22,118 bases of DNA from NCBI GenBank assembly GCA_043101615.1, contig JBICID010000040.1:1-22118 (forward strand). The letters are read 5' to 3'. Position numbers and translations under genes: made by a program. This stretch comes from JBLHKT01 sp043101615 (GTDB lineage: Bacteria; Planctomycetota; Phycisphaerae; Phycisphaerales; UBA1924). Under the pieces are notes generated by a model. It was not told the origin of the DNA. It made no database searches and saw only the letters and a program-made list of their open reading frames with translations. Positions 16,366-22,115 of this stretch are shown piece after piece (the stretch's first letter is position 1; every line of letters starts with the position of its first letter).

Positions 16366-17679
16366 TCAGTCGCAGCCGGCGATGAAGGCCGCGACGAAGG
16401 CCCCGATGTCGCCGTTGTCGAGCACGCCGTCGGCGTTGAAGTCGGCGGCGGGGTCACTCGCGAGGAAGAGCGTCACGAAAGCCCCGATGTCCCCGTTGTC
16501 CTGCACGCCGTCCCCGTTGAGATCGACCGCGCACGGCGGGGCGAGCAGGAATCGGAGCATGCCCGGCAGGCGGATCGACCAGTAGAACTCGTTGTGCTGG
16601 TGGCCCGCGGCCTCGACGTGGGCGAGGTCGTCGCCGAGCACGTAGCCCTGGCCGAGCAGCACGTCGCGCATGGCCCGGAGGTTTGGGATGGCGCTGCCGG
16701 ACTCGTTGGTGCCCATGTCCTGGTAGAACCGGTCGAGGTTCGCTGGGGCGCCGCGCTGCTGGGCGTGCGAGATCATCTGCCCGCTCGCCCACCAGTAGCT
16801 GGGCGAGACCGCGCCGACGCGTCCGAAGACGTCGTCGAACTCGTACGCGGCGTACGCGGAGATCAGGCCGCCCAGGGAGGACCCGGCGATGAGGGTGTGC
16901 TCGGGGCCGGTCTTGACCCGGAAGGCGCTCGAGACCGCCGGCAGCAGGTCGGTCTTGATCGCGTCGAGGTAGGCGTGCCCGCCGCCGCCGCCGAAACCGG
17001 GGCTGGGCCAGGGGGTGTACTCGCTGATTCTGGCCGCGGAGTTCTCGATGCCGACGACGATGATCGGCTCGACCTCGCCGGCGGCGATGAGCGCTTCGAG
17101 GGTCTCGTCCACGCCCCACTCGCCGGCGAAGCTGGTAGCGTCGTCGAACAGGTTCGGGCCGTCGTGCATGTAGAGGACGGGGTAGGTGCGCGTGGTGTCG
17201 TGATAGCCGGGGGGGAGGTAGACCCAGACGCCGCGCCCGTTCAGGAACTGGGGGAAGGTCACCCGCGTGACGTCGCCGGTGATGGTGCTCTGCTGGCCGT
17301 CGGCCCATCGGGCGACGGTGAGGTCCAGGGTCGCGGGGCCGCTGGGCGTGTACTGGCGGTTGGCGAGTTCCTCGCCGCTCGGTCCCTTCTCGACGGTGCC
17401 CCAGTCGCCGCGGGTGAACTTGAACTCGATGGGCGTAGCGCTCGGGAGGTCGAGCTGGATCTGCCAGACGCCGGGCTCGATCTCGGCGAGGGCGTAGGCG
17501 GGGTCGCCGGGGTTCCAGCCCTGGAAGTCGCCCGCGATATAGACCGTGCCGGTGGTTCCGCTCGGCACGCCGACGCGGAAGGTGATCTCCTCGGCCCCGG
17601 CGGGGGTGGCGGCCATCGACAGGAACGTCGCGATGCTCGCAAGCCCGGACCACACCGCTCTCCGAACCGTCCCGATCAT
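16366..17679 (-). CDS. Secreted CBM20-like/esterase with dockerin-like tail
   Basis: A 437-residue exported protein. The signal peptide is residues 1-29 (VRRAVW...AGAE). A CBM20/48-like starch-binding fold follows at about 32-122 (VYIAGDFQGWNP, GVWQIQLDLP, FKFTRGDWGTVEKG). An Esterase-D/Fes-like alpha/beta hydrolase spans about 140-380 (VWVYLPPGYHD, VLYMHDGPNLFDD, nucleophile IAGSSLGGLIS with Ser268, and late AGHQHNEFYW containing the likely His). The tail holds two dockerin-type Ca-binding repeats 27 residues apart, DLNGDGVQDNGD (386-397) and DFNADGVLDNGD (413-424), each followed by IGAFV. Such tails are common on exported Phycisphaerae proteins. The start is the ATG at 17679, with GGAGGG 5-6 nt upstream. 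It probably removes ester groups from an extracellular substrate; the exact one is unknown. Confidence 0.85.
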   Translation of the reverse strand: MIGTVRRAVWSGLASIATFLSMAATPAGAEEITFRVGVPSGTTGTVYIAGDFQGWNPGDPAYALAEIEPGVWQIQLDLPSATPIEFKFTRGDWGTVEKGPSGEELANRQYTPSGPATLDLTVARWADGQQSTITGDVTRVTFPQFLNGRGVWVYLPPGYHDTTRTYPVLYMHDGPNLFDDATSFAGEWGVDETLEALIAAGEVEPIIVVGIENSAARISEYTPWPSPGFGGGGGHAYLDAIKTDLLPAVSSAFRVKTGPEHTLIAGSSLGGLISAYAAYEFDDVFGRVGAVSPSYWWASGQMISHAQQRGAPANLDRFYQDMGTNESGSAIPNLRAMRDVLLGQGYVLGDDLAHVEAAGHQHNEFYWSIRLPGMLRFLLAPPCAVDLNGDGVQDNGDIGAFVTLFLASDPAADFNADGVLDNGDIGAFVAAFIAGCD

Positions 17680-17715
17680 GGCGTCCCTCCGCTCCGTCAG
17701 TCGTCCCCTCGCAGG

Positions 17716-17721
17716 ATCGTA
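17716..17721 (-). promoter_or_regulatory. -10-like TACGAT before CBM/esterase gene
   Basis: Minus-strand TACGAT lies 36 nt before the ATG at 17679, giving a leader of about 30 nt that includes the GGAGGG ribosome-binding site. Confidence 0.45.
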
Positions 17722-17781
17722 CGGCGGGACCGCCCCGCTGTCACGGACAGATTCCCACGCGGCCGGTTCTCGGGCCTCCCC

Positions 17782-17787
17782 TACACT
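17782..17787 (+). promoter_or_regulatory. -10-like TACACT, probable leaderless promoter
   Basis: TACACT ends 7 nt before the methyltransferase ATG at 17795; no Shine-Dalgarno is present. It is divergent from the TACGAT at 17716-17721. Confidence 0.45.
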
Positions 17788-17794
17788 CGCGGTG

Positions 17795-18988
17795 ATGCCG
17801 GCGGTTGACCCCTCCAAGAAGGCCCTGACGCGAGTGACGTGTGCCCGCTTCGTGCCGCCCATCCTGCGGCGCGAGCTGGAGGAGCTGGGCTACGAGGTAC
17901 AGCACGAGGACCACACGGCCGTGGACATCGGGGCGACCCTGCACGAGTGCCTGGACCTGCTGCTGACGCTGCGGACGGCCCACCACGTCATGTGGATGCT
18001 CAAGCGGTTCCGCTGCCCCTCGCCCAAGGCCCTCTACACCGAGGTCGCGGCCTTCCCGTGGGAAGAGCTCATCCCCAGCGACGGGTACGTGACGGTGACC
18101 TCCAACGTCGAGCACCCGAAGATCGACAACTCGATGTACCCCAACCTGGTCGTCAAAGACGCGATCGTGGACCGGATGACCAAGGCGGCCGGGCGGCGAC
18201 CGGACTCCGGGCCCGACCGCACCGGCGTGGTCGTCCACCTGTTCTGGAAGGGCGACCGGGCCTGGCTCTACCTGAACGTGAACGGGGAGATGCTGTCGCA
18301 GCGCGGGTACCGCAAGATCCCGCACGACGCCCCGATGCGCGAGACGCTCGGCGCGGCCGTCGTGCTGGCGACCGGCTACACCGGCGACCAGCCGTTCGTG
18401 AACCCGATGTGCGGCTCGGGGACGCTGGCGATCGAGGCCGCGCTGATCGCGACGAACCGGGCCCCGGGCCTGCTGCGGAGCGATTACGCCTTCCGCCAGA
18501 CGCTGCTGGACCTCGAGGACGCGTGGCAGGACGCCCGGGCCCGGGCCCGCAAGCAGACCATCAAGAGCGAGCCCGCGCCGATCGTCGCGACCGACCACGA
18601 CCCGCGGGCGATCGAGGCGTCGGTCCGCAACGCCACCACCGCGGGCGTGGAGCACCTGATCGACTTCTCGGTGTGCGACTTCAGCCGGACGCGCGTGCCC
18701 GAGCCCGCCGAGGGCGAGGAGCCCGGCGGCGTGGTGCTGCTGAACCCCGAGTACGGCCTGCGCCTCGGCGAGCACGAGGAGCTGGAAGAGACCTACACCG
18801 CCATCGGCGACTTCTTCAAGCAGGAGTGCGGCGGCTACACCGGGCACGTCTTCACCGGGAGCAAGTCGCTCGCGAAGCGGGTAGGCCTCAAGACCGCGTC
18901 GCGCACGCCGTTCATGAACGCGCAGATCGAGTGTCGCCTGCTCAGCTACGAGCTGTATGCCGGGACCCGCAAACAAAGCGACTCGTAA
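17795..18988 (+). CDS. THUMP-domain class I RNA methyltransferase (RlmL/YpsC-like)
   Basis: A 397-residue cytoplasmic SAM-dependent RNA methyltransferase of the RlmL/YpsC type, acting on rRNA or tRNA. Seen: an N-terminal THUMP-like region (about 12-165, ending VHLFWKGDRAWLYLNVNGEML) and the linker GYRKIPHDAPMRETLGAAVV (171-190) characteristic of the family. SAM motif I is FVNPMCGSGTLAIEAA (201-216), then ATDHDPRAIEAS (265-276). Motif IV, LLNPEYGLRLG (315-325), should read NPPYG in this family; here the second Pro is Glu. The closing FTGSKSLAKRVGLK and NAQIECRLLSYELY blocks also match. The ATG at 17795 is chosen for its position after TACACT and because family similarity begins about 12 residues later. 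E. coli RlmL makes m2G in 23S rRNA; the target here is uncertain. Confidence 0.88.
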   Translation: MPAVDPSKKALTRVTCARFVPPILRRELEELGYEVQHEDHTAVDIGATLHECLDLLLTLRTAHHVMWMLKRFRCPSPKALYTEVAAFPWEELIPSDGYVTVTSNVEHPKIDNSMYPNLVVKDAIVDRMTKAAGRRPDSGPDRTGVVVHLFWKGDRAWLYLNVNGEMLSQRGYRKIPHDAPMRETLGAAVVLATGYTGDQPFVNPMCGSGTLAIEAALIATNRAPGLLRSDYAFRQTLLDLEDAWQDARARARKQTIKSEPAPIVATDHDPRAIEASVRNATTAGVEHLIDFSVCDFSRTRVPEPAEGEEPGGVVLLNPEYGLRLGEHEELEETYTAIGDFFKQECGGYTGHVFTGSKSLAKRVGLKTASRTPFMNAQIECRLLSYELYAGTRKQSDS

Positions 18989-18995
18989 CCGGAGT

Positions 18996-19054
18996 ACCAA
19001 CTAGCCCCGAGCGCAAGCGAGGGGTCTCTGGATCCTCCCCCGTGACCAACTAGC
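18996..19054. repeat. Direct repeats ACCAACTAGC flanking a hairpin
   Basis: The 10-mer ACCAACTAGC occurs at 18996-19005 and again at 19045-19054, bracketing about 40 bp that contain the hairpin at 19005-19024. It begins 7 bp after the methyltransferase stop. It could be the trace of a small duplication or insertion. Confidence 0.6.
19005..19024. repeat. GCAA-tetraloop hairpin with tandem G-A mismatches
   Basis: CCCC (19005-19008) pairs with GGGG (19021-19024). Inside, GA faces GA as two sheared-type mismatches, then GC pairs with GC around a GCAA (GNRA) loop. A second weak stem follows, CCTCCC (19034-19039) with GGGAGG (19056-19061). It might terminate the methyltransferase transcript, though no U-tract follows. 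Confidence 0.5.
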
Positions 19055-19071
19055 TGGGAGGGCATGGGGTC

Positions 19072-19151
19072 GGGTGCCCCGATGACGGCGAAGCCTTCAT
19101 CGGGCGTTGACATCTCCTCGCGGAGAAGACTTTGCCACCTCCACAGCACCC
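19072..19151. repeat. Palindromic REP-pair-like element, copy A (80 bp)
   Basis: Ends GGGTGCC (19072-19078) and AGCACCC (19145-19151) pair with one mismatch. Hairpin 1: CCGATGA (19079-19085) pairs with TCATCGG (19097-19103), and an inner GGC-GAA-GCC stem closes the loop. Its first 42 nt match copy B at 41 positions, and both cores are exactly 80 bp. The right half has decayed: only GGAG/CTCC (19122-19125/19139-19142) of hairpin 2 remains. It ends 8 bp before the -10 hexamer of the next gene. Confidence 0.8.
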
Positions 19152-19158
19152 TTCGACT

Positions 19159-19164
19159 TACAAT
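19159..19164 (+). promoter_or_regulatory. -10-like TACAAT before exported-protein gene
   Basis: TACAAT lies 19 nt before the ATG at 19183, giving a short leader with GGAG (19170-19173). No good -35 was found at 16-18 bp; that position falls in the right end of repeat copy A. Confidence 0.45.
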
Positions 19165-19182
19165 GAACCGGAGATCTTTCCC

Positions 19183-19893
19183 ATGACACAAATCTTCACC
19201 GCCATGTTGCTCGCTCTCGCCGCCGCGACGGCCACCGCCCAGCCAGAGCCGAGTATCTCCTTCACGCTTGATGTGACCGTGCTTGACCCGACGGGGCAGC
19301 CGATCCCCGACAGCCCCGTGAGAGCCGCGACCTACTACAAATCTGAGTTCAATCTGACGGGTCCGAACGGGATTACGTCTTTTCAGCTTCATCGTGAACC
19401 TGACGAATCTCATGCGGTGATCGTGCTCCATCCGGGGACGCCGAGACTTTGGACGGACGAGCAGCAAAGGGATCAAGCCCTTGCTCGCTTTCACGAGCTT
19501 CGGGGTAGCTATGCGTTCCGAGATGTTATCAACATCAATATTGCCCAGCAGGGCGACCCAGCGACGGCCACCATTCAGGCCCTGCCAGCAGTTACTGTGG
19601 AGGGTCGCATCACGCGACCGGATGGATCGCTCTTTGACTTTGATAACTATGTACTAATTCGCGGGTATCGCGACTATGAACGTGTGCATTCCGACGATGG
19701 TGTTTTCTCCCTTGAGGGCGTCCCTCAAGGCTTACCGGTTGAATTATGGATCGCTGGCGCGGGCACTGAGATCCACTCCTTGTTTCTCACCCCGAGCCAG
19801 ACGGCCAACAATATCGATCTCGGCGATATCGTTATTGAAGACGCCCCGAATCCGAGTGCGAACGATGGCACCGTTCAGGGGGCAACTGATTAG
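19183..19893 (+). CDS. Exported carboxypeptidase-regulatory-like protein, cut by TAG
   Basis: A 236-residue product up to an in-frame TAG (19891-19893). The signal peptide is residues 1-20 (MLLALAAATATAQ). Two beta-sandwich units of the carboxypeptidase-regulatory/transthyretin-like kind follow: VTVLDPTGQPIPDSPVRAAT with GPNGITSFQL (31-68), and VTVEGRITRPDGSLFDFDNY with DDGVFSLEGVPQGLPVELWI (138-190). Such domains are usually structural or binding modules of surface proteins; no catalytic residues are seen. The ATG at 19183 has GGAG 9 nt upstream. The same frame stays open for 126 further codons to 20274, so the original gene was probably 19183-20274 (362 sense codons). Codon use and GC are visibly less extreme than in the neighbours, suggesting transfer. 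Sandwiched between repeat copies A and B. Confidence 0.7.
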   Translation: MTQIFTAMLLALAAATATAQPEPSISFTLDVTVLDPTGQPIPDSPVRAATYYKSEFNLTGPNGITSFQLHREPDESHAVIVLHPGTPRLWTDEQQRDQALARFHELRGSYAFRDVININIAQQGDPATATIQALPAVTVEGRITRPDGSLFDFDNYVLIRGYRDYERVHSDDGVFSLEGVPQGLPVELWIAGAGTEIHSLFLTPSQTANNIDLGDIVIEDAPNPSANDGTVQGATD

Positions 19894-20274
19894 GCAATCC
19901 CATCAGAAGCTCAGGATGTTCATAACCATCTGAGAATCGAGAACAGCATCACTCTGGTTCGGGTAGACGGGCAGTCTGTGCAATCGCTGGGCCTCGACGG
20001 TATCGGCAACATCATTGTCCGGGAGGGGAGGATCATCAACGACACCGACATCCCCATGGCCGAGGGCGAGTTCTACATCGTTCCGGGAGGCTATCCGGCT
20101 TCGACAACGAGCCTCGCACTCCTCGACTCGGTCCGGGCCGGCCGTCATGCGCAGCTCGACGCCGCCGGTGTGCCAAAGTTCACATTCGTGGCCGGACAAA
20201 CGACGGATGTGGAGTTTGACGCCCAAGCGGTAGTCAACGGTGTGATGGCAGTCGGGGCCGATCTGTTGCGGTAA
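19894..20274 (+). pseudogene. In-frame continuation of the gene at 19183 after TAG
   Basis: These 126 codons follow the TAG at 19891-19893 in the same frame, without another stop until TAA at 20272-20274. The translation is protein-like and not low-complexity: LVRVDGQSVQSLGLDG, then EGEFYIVPGGYPASTTSL, then KFTFVAGQTTDVEFDAQAVV, in keeping with more beta-rich exported modules. There is no good ATG and no Shine-Dalgarno at the join; GTG at 19978 or ATG at 20056 are the only reinitiation candidates. The simplest reading is a nonsense-mutated gene. Readthrough or a sequencing error remain possible. Confidence 0.55.
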
Positions 20275-20307
20275 CGAATCATCAGCAACGGGCGAGATCG
20301 ATGAGAT

Positions 20308-20394
20308 GCCGGGGTGCCCCGATGACGGCGAAGCCATCATCGGGCGTTGACATCAATACGTGGAGAAAGCTTCGCCGTCTCCACGGCACCCGGC
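20308..20394. repeat. Palindromic REP-pair-like element, copy B
   Basis: The core 20312-20391 is 80 bp. Terminal inverted repeats of 23 nt (20312-20334 and 20369-20391) match at 19 of 23 positions: GGGTGCC, five variable bases, then GACGGCGAAGC. The outer stem extends with GCC/GGC (20308-20310/20392-20394). Local hairpins: CCGATGA/TCATCGG (20319-20325/20337-20343) with an inner GGC-GAA-GCC, and CGTGGAGA/TCTCCACG (20359-20366/20378-20385). The 11-nt segments 20324-20334 and 20369-20379 are exact complements, so a single long hairpin competes with the two local ones. Confidence 0.85.
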
Positions 20395-20417
20395 ACACAG
20401 TCCGAACGACTTCCACG

Positions 20418-20423
20418 TACTCT
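20418..20423 (+). promoter_or_regulatory. -10-like TACTCT, probable leaderless promoter of sulfatase
   Basis: TACTCT ends 6 nt before the ATG at 20430, with no Shine-Dalgarno. It lies 24 bp after repeat copy B. Confidence 0.45.
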
Positions 20424-20429
20424 GTCAGT

Positions 20430-21959
20430 ATGAAGTCGCTCCACATCGCCCTCGCCGCACTTGCCTCTTTTCTGTTCTCTCTCGCAGCCATCGCCCGACC
20501 CACCGACCCTCCCCGCCCAAACGTCCTCCTCATCGTCGCCGACGACCAGGGGACCGCCGATTTCTCACACTTGGGCATCATGGACGACGTGCGCACGCCG
20601 CGCTTGGACGCGCTCGCCGCGAGCGGAACCCGCTTCACGCAGGCCTACGCCACCTCCCCCATCTGCAACCCCTCGCGGGTCGGCCTGATCACAGGGCGGT
20701 ACCAGCAGCGCTGGAACAACTTCTACTACGGCGGCGGGCGGGGCCTGCCCGACGAGGCCGTGACGCTCGCCGAGCGGCTTCGGGACGCCGGGTACGCCAC
20801 GGGCTACTTCGGCAAGGTGCACACCGGCGGGCCGGACCGGACGCCCGACGCCCCCGGCTTCCCCCTCAACCACGGCTTCGACCGGTTCTTCGGCACGACC
20901 ACCGGGGGGCGGACGCACTACCTGTATCACTCGAACAAGGCCGTGCAGCGGTACGGCGAGGCGGCCGGCCAGATGTTCGTGGCCCCCATGTGGGACGACG
21001 ATGAACCCATCGAGTGGGAGGGCTTCACCACCGTCGCGTTCACCGACGAGGCGATCGAGTTCATCGAGGGAACCGGAGACCGGCCCTTCTTTGTGCAGCT
21101 GGCGTACAACGCGGTGCACAACTTCGCGTGGCAGTTGCCGCAGGACGAACTGGAGGCACGCGGGCTCGAGCCCTTCCCGGACTGGGACCCGGACGAGATC
21201 GGCTACCGCGAGTGGTACAAGGGCGTGCACCGGCGCGACTGGCCCGAGGGACGGGCGTACTACCTTGCTCAATTGGAGATCCTCGACCGCGAGATCGGGC
21301 GCTTGCTGGACGTGCTGGAAACACGCGGCGAGCTCGACAATACGCTGGTGATCTACACCGTTGACAACGGCGGGTGCGTGCCCGACTGGGCGGACAACAC
21401 GCCGCTGGCGGGGTCGAAGTATCACCTGCTGGAGGGTGGGATTCGGGTGCCGCTGATCTTCGCAATGCCCGAGGTGTTGCCCGTAGGAATCGCGGTCGAC
21501 TCACCGGTCTCAGCCCTCGACATCGTCCCGACCGTGCTCGAACTCTGCGATGTCAGCCACCAAGGCACGCACGGCAAACAGTTCGACGGCTGGACAATCA
21601 TCGGCCCAACCGAGCCCCCGCCCCCGAATCTCATGGAGGAGCTCGGTCTCGAGCCCTTCACGACTCCCTTCCAACAATCACTTGGCCACAACTTCAACCC
21701 ACCGCTCTTTTGGGACATCGGCTGGCAATGGGCCGTCCGACACGGTGACTGGAAGCTCATGGTCACCACCAACGAAAACGTCGCAAAAAACCAGGCCGAC
21801 TTCGAGCAGGTGAAAGTGAGGATGGGCGTGCATCTGTACAACCTCGCCGACGATCCCGGCGAGACGACCAACCTCGCGGAGCGGCACCCTGAGGAGGTTG
21901 CAGAGCTGCGTGCATTGCATCGCGCGTGGCGGGCTGAGGTGGGTCAGCCGATCGAATAG
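20430..21959 (+). CDS. Secreted formylglycine-dependent sulfatase
   Basis: A 509-residue type I sulfatase that hydrolyses sulfate esters, exported through a Sec signal (residues 1-23, HIALAALASFLFSLAAIA). Seen: the N-terminal metal-site start RPNVLLIVADDQG (29-41; D38-D39), the formylglycine signature CNPSRVGLITGR (79-90; Cys79 to be oxidised by a formylglycine-generating enzyme not present here), GYFGKVHTGG (125-134), the His region QLAYNAVHNF (223-232), the second metal pair YTVDNGG (D312-N313) and GSKYHLLEGGIRVPLIF (328-344) with the sulfate-contact Lys. The C-terminal subdomain ends normally (DPGETTNLAERHPEEVAELR). Substrate is probably an algal or other sulfated polysaccharide, but the subfamily cannot be read. 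An upstream ATG at 20301 lies in repeat B and is rejected. Bounded by repeats B and C. Confidence 0.93.
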   Translation: MKSLHIALAALASFLFSLAAIARPTDPPRPNVLLIVADDQGTADFSHLGIMDDVRTPRLDALAASGTRFTQAYATSPICNPSRVGLITGRYQQRWNNFYYGGGRGLPDEAVTLAERLRDAGYATGYFGKVHTGGPDRTPDAPGFPLNHGFDRFFGTTTGGRTHYLYHSNKAVQRYGEAAGQMFVAPMWDDDEPIEWEGFTTVAFTDEAIEFIEGTGDRPFFVQLAYNAVHNFAWQLPQDELEARGLEPFPDWDPDEIGYREWYKGVHRRDWPEGRAYYLAQLEILDREIGRLLDVLETRGELDNTLVIYTVDNGGCVPDWADNTPLAGSKYHLLEGGIRVPLIFAMPEVLPVGIAVDSPVSALDIVPTVLELCDVSHQGTHGKQFDGWTIIGPTEPPPPNLMEELGLEPFTTPFQQSLGHNFNPPLFWDIGWQWAVRHGDWKLMVTTNENVAKNQADFEQVKVRMGVHLYNLADDPGETTNLAERHPEEVAELRALHRAWRAEVGQPIE

Positions 21960-21981
21960 TGCGACACAGTGATGCGGCCGC

Positions 21982-22078
21982 GGGTGCCACGGCTTGCCTT
22001 GCAAGCCGTGTGTCGGCATGAACGAGCACGGGTTGCCCTTCGGTCAACCCGTGGAACCCGCCCGTCAATGGGGCACCC
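21982..22078. repeat. Palindromic REP-pair-like element, copy C (97 bp)
   Basis: The same ends, GGGTGCC (21982-21988) and GGCACCC (22072-22078), enclose two strong but different hairpins. One is a perfect 10-bp stem CACGGCTTGC/GCAAGCCGTG (21988-21997/22001-22010) with loop CTT. The other is a 9-bp stem CACGGGTTG/CAACCCGTG (22027-22035/22045-22053). The reverse complement of 22062-22078 matches the first 17 nt of copies A and B at 15 positions, so the family link is real. It lies 22 bp after the sulfatase stop. Confidence 0.8.
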
Positions 22079-22088
22079 GGACAAGAAC

Positions 22089-22115
22089 GAGCCCACCGCG
22101 TGAGCGGTGGGGCTC
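22089..22115. repeat. Strong hairpin at window edge
   Basis: GAGCC-CACCGC (22089-22099) pairs with GCGGTG-(g)-GGCTC (22104-22115) around loop GTGA: 11 bp with one bulge. It lies 10 bp after copy C and may be another repeat or a terminator; the window ends 3 bases later. Confidence 0.6.

Noticed and set aside
19891..19893. TAG as a pyrrolysine or programmed-readthrough codon
   Set aside because: No readthrough stem-loop, pyl gene or suppressor tRNA is visible in the window, and the protein is not of a family known to need it. A plain nonsense mutation is simpler.
19072..20394. Copies A and B as a riboswitch class in gene leaders
   Set aside because: Copy C lies downstream of a gene, copy A ends before the likely -10 of its gene and so would not be transcribed from it, and the symmetry of the arms fits a mobile palindrome better.
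20301..20429. N-terminal extension of the sulfatase from the ATG at 20301
   Set aside because: The extension is the translated repeat copy B and would bury the signal peptide. The ATG at 20430 gives a clean Sec signal and sits 6 nt after TACTCT.
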